Positions 41,196 to 41,882 of a DNA stretch of 41,882 nucleotides are shown one piece after another. Every line of letters begins with the position of its first letter. The stretch's first letter is position 1. A program made the position numbers and the translations under genes. The DNA is taken from contig USCC01000006.1 of the NCBI GenBank assembly GCA_900553035.1, positions 1 to 41,882 of the forward strand, read 5' to 3'. The notes below the pieces were generated by a model. The model saw only the letters and a program-made list of their open reading frames with translations. It was not told where the DNA came from and ran no database searches. The DNA comes from an uncultured Rhodospirillaceae bacterium. GTDB lineage: Bacteria; Pseudomonadota; Alphaproteobacteria; CAAGCB01; CAG-977.

Positions 41196-41882
41196 ATGTC
41201 GGTTTCAATGAGTATGTTCCTGTATCTGGCCGCCGCGATTTGCTTTATTCTGGCCCTGCGCGGCCTGTCTTCCCCCCATACCGCCCGGAACGGCAACAGG
41301 CTCGGCATCGCCGGCATGACAATTGCCGTCCTGACAACACTGATGTCGCCGCAGGTTCAAGGCTATATGTGGATCATCCCGGCAGTCGTCATCGGCGGCG
41401 TTATCGGCGTTTTCATCGCCCGGCGGATTCAGATGACCGCCCTACCCCAGCTGATCGCGGCGTTCCACAGCCTCGTCGGTCTGGCGGCGGTTCTGGTGGC
41501 CTGGGCGTCCTTCCTGTCGCCGGAATCGTACGGCATCGGAACAGGCGGACGCATCCATATGTCCAGCCTGATTGAAATGTCGCTCGGCGTTGCCGTCGGC
41601 GCAATCACTTTTTCCGGTTCTGTCATTGCGTTTGCAAAGCTTCAGGGCATTTTATCCGGACGGCCGATCCGTTTTAAAGGGCAGCACAGGCTGAACGCCC
41701 TGCTGGGGGTGGCTCTTGTGGGGCTGATGGCATGGTTTGCCGGGGCAGAATCCCAAGGGGCATTCCTGCTTCTGACAGCGCTGTCGTTCCTTCTGGGCTT
41801 CCTGCTGATCCTGCCGATCGGCGGTGCGGACATGCCCGTTGTGATTTCCATGCTGAACTCATATTCGGGATGGGCGGTCACG
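41196..41882 (+). CDS. pntB: NAD(P) transhydrogenase subunit beta, partial
   Basis: About 229 residues before the window ends. Multi-helix membrane N-terminus (FLYLAAAICFILALRGLS; VQGYMWIIPAVVIGGVIG; FHSLVGLAAVLVAWASF) and the conserved MLNSYSGWAV at the edge. The cytoplasmic NADP-binding domain III lies beyond the window. Five bases after pntAB, so one operon. The complex uses the proton gradient to make NADPH. Confidence 0.95.
   Translation, partial: MSVSMSMFLYLAAAICFILALRGLSSPHTARNGNRLGIAGMTIAVLTTLMSPQVQGYMWIIPAVVIGGVIGVFIARRIQMTALPQLIAAFHSLVGLAAVLVAWASFLSPESYGIGTGGRIHMSSLIEMSLGVAVGAITFSGSVIAFAKLQGILSGRPIRFKGQHRLNALLGVALVGLMAWFAGAESQGAFLLLTALSFLLGFLLILPIGGADMPVVISMLNSYSGWAVT

Overview
Most of the window (about 1,045 to the end) looks like one chromosome segment of an anaerobic, probably host-associated alphaproteobacterium. 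Supporting signs are a CcrM-type methyltransferase with its C-terminal RAMA-like region beside rnhB, a split transhydrogenase alpha subunit (pntAA/pntAB/pntB), a sufBCDS-sufT cluster, and a large pyruvate:ferredoxin oxidoreductase implying anaerobic metabolism. The first ~1,035 bases differ: they use ATA and AGG codons heavily, carry a Clostridia-like [FeFe]-hydrogenase/2Fe-2S gene pair, and meet the host sequence inside a glutamine synthetase gene, cutting it short. I read that as a contig chimera, or less likely a recent transfer.

Left chromosomal part (1-13 kb, nearly all minus strand): truncated type III glutamine synthetase, a small lipoprotein, a ~450-bp non-coding array of 110-115-bp tandem repeats, a secreted repetitive Gly/Asn/Arg-rich protein, a candidate 20-codon gene, nifJ (PFOR), and a four-gene envelope lipoprotein operon (COG3014-like, coiled-coil lipoprotein, LPP20-like, LpoB-like). 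The first gene of that operon is broken at A-tracts, and its ribosome binding site is locked in a leader that also holds a terminator.

Middle (about 13.03-27.29 kb): an integrative mobilizable element. It has a tyrosine integrase at its right end, paired GGTAAC arm-type repeats and similar hairpins at both ends, MobC, a relaxase and an AlpA-like HTH protein. Its defence cargo is (a) an Abi/HEPN gene with an in-frame TGA, lying tail to tail with a small structured RNA driven by a near-consensus promoter, and (b) a three-gene operon: type III-like restriction helicase-nuclease, beta-class N6-adenine methyltransferase with an AT-rich foreign-looking recognition domain, and a ParE/RelE-UvrD helicase fusion. 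Between a serine invertase gene and this operon lies a 26-bp inverted repeat enclosing 78 bp with a promoter that now points away from the operon. I propose this as an invertible ON/OFF switch for the restriction system, currently OFF, and regard it as the most interesting feature of the window.

Right chromosomal part (27.3-41.9 kb): a structured small RNA whose 3' hairpin may be the integration target, rnhB, ccrM, argG-argH, the suf Fe-S assembly operon with a small CxC protein, a PAS/degenerate-GGDEF membrane protein, and pntAA-pntAB-pntB running off the end. No tRNA, rRNA, IS element or CRISPR array was seen.
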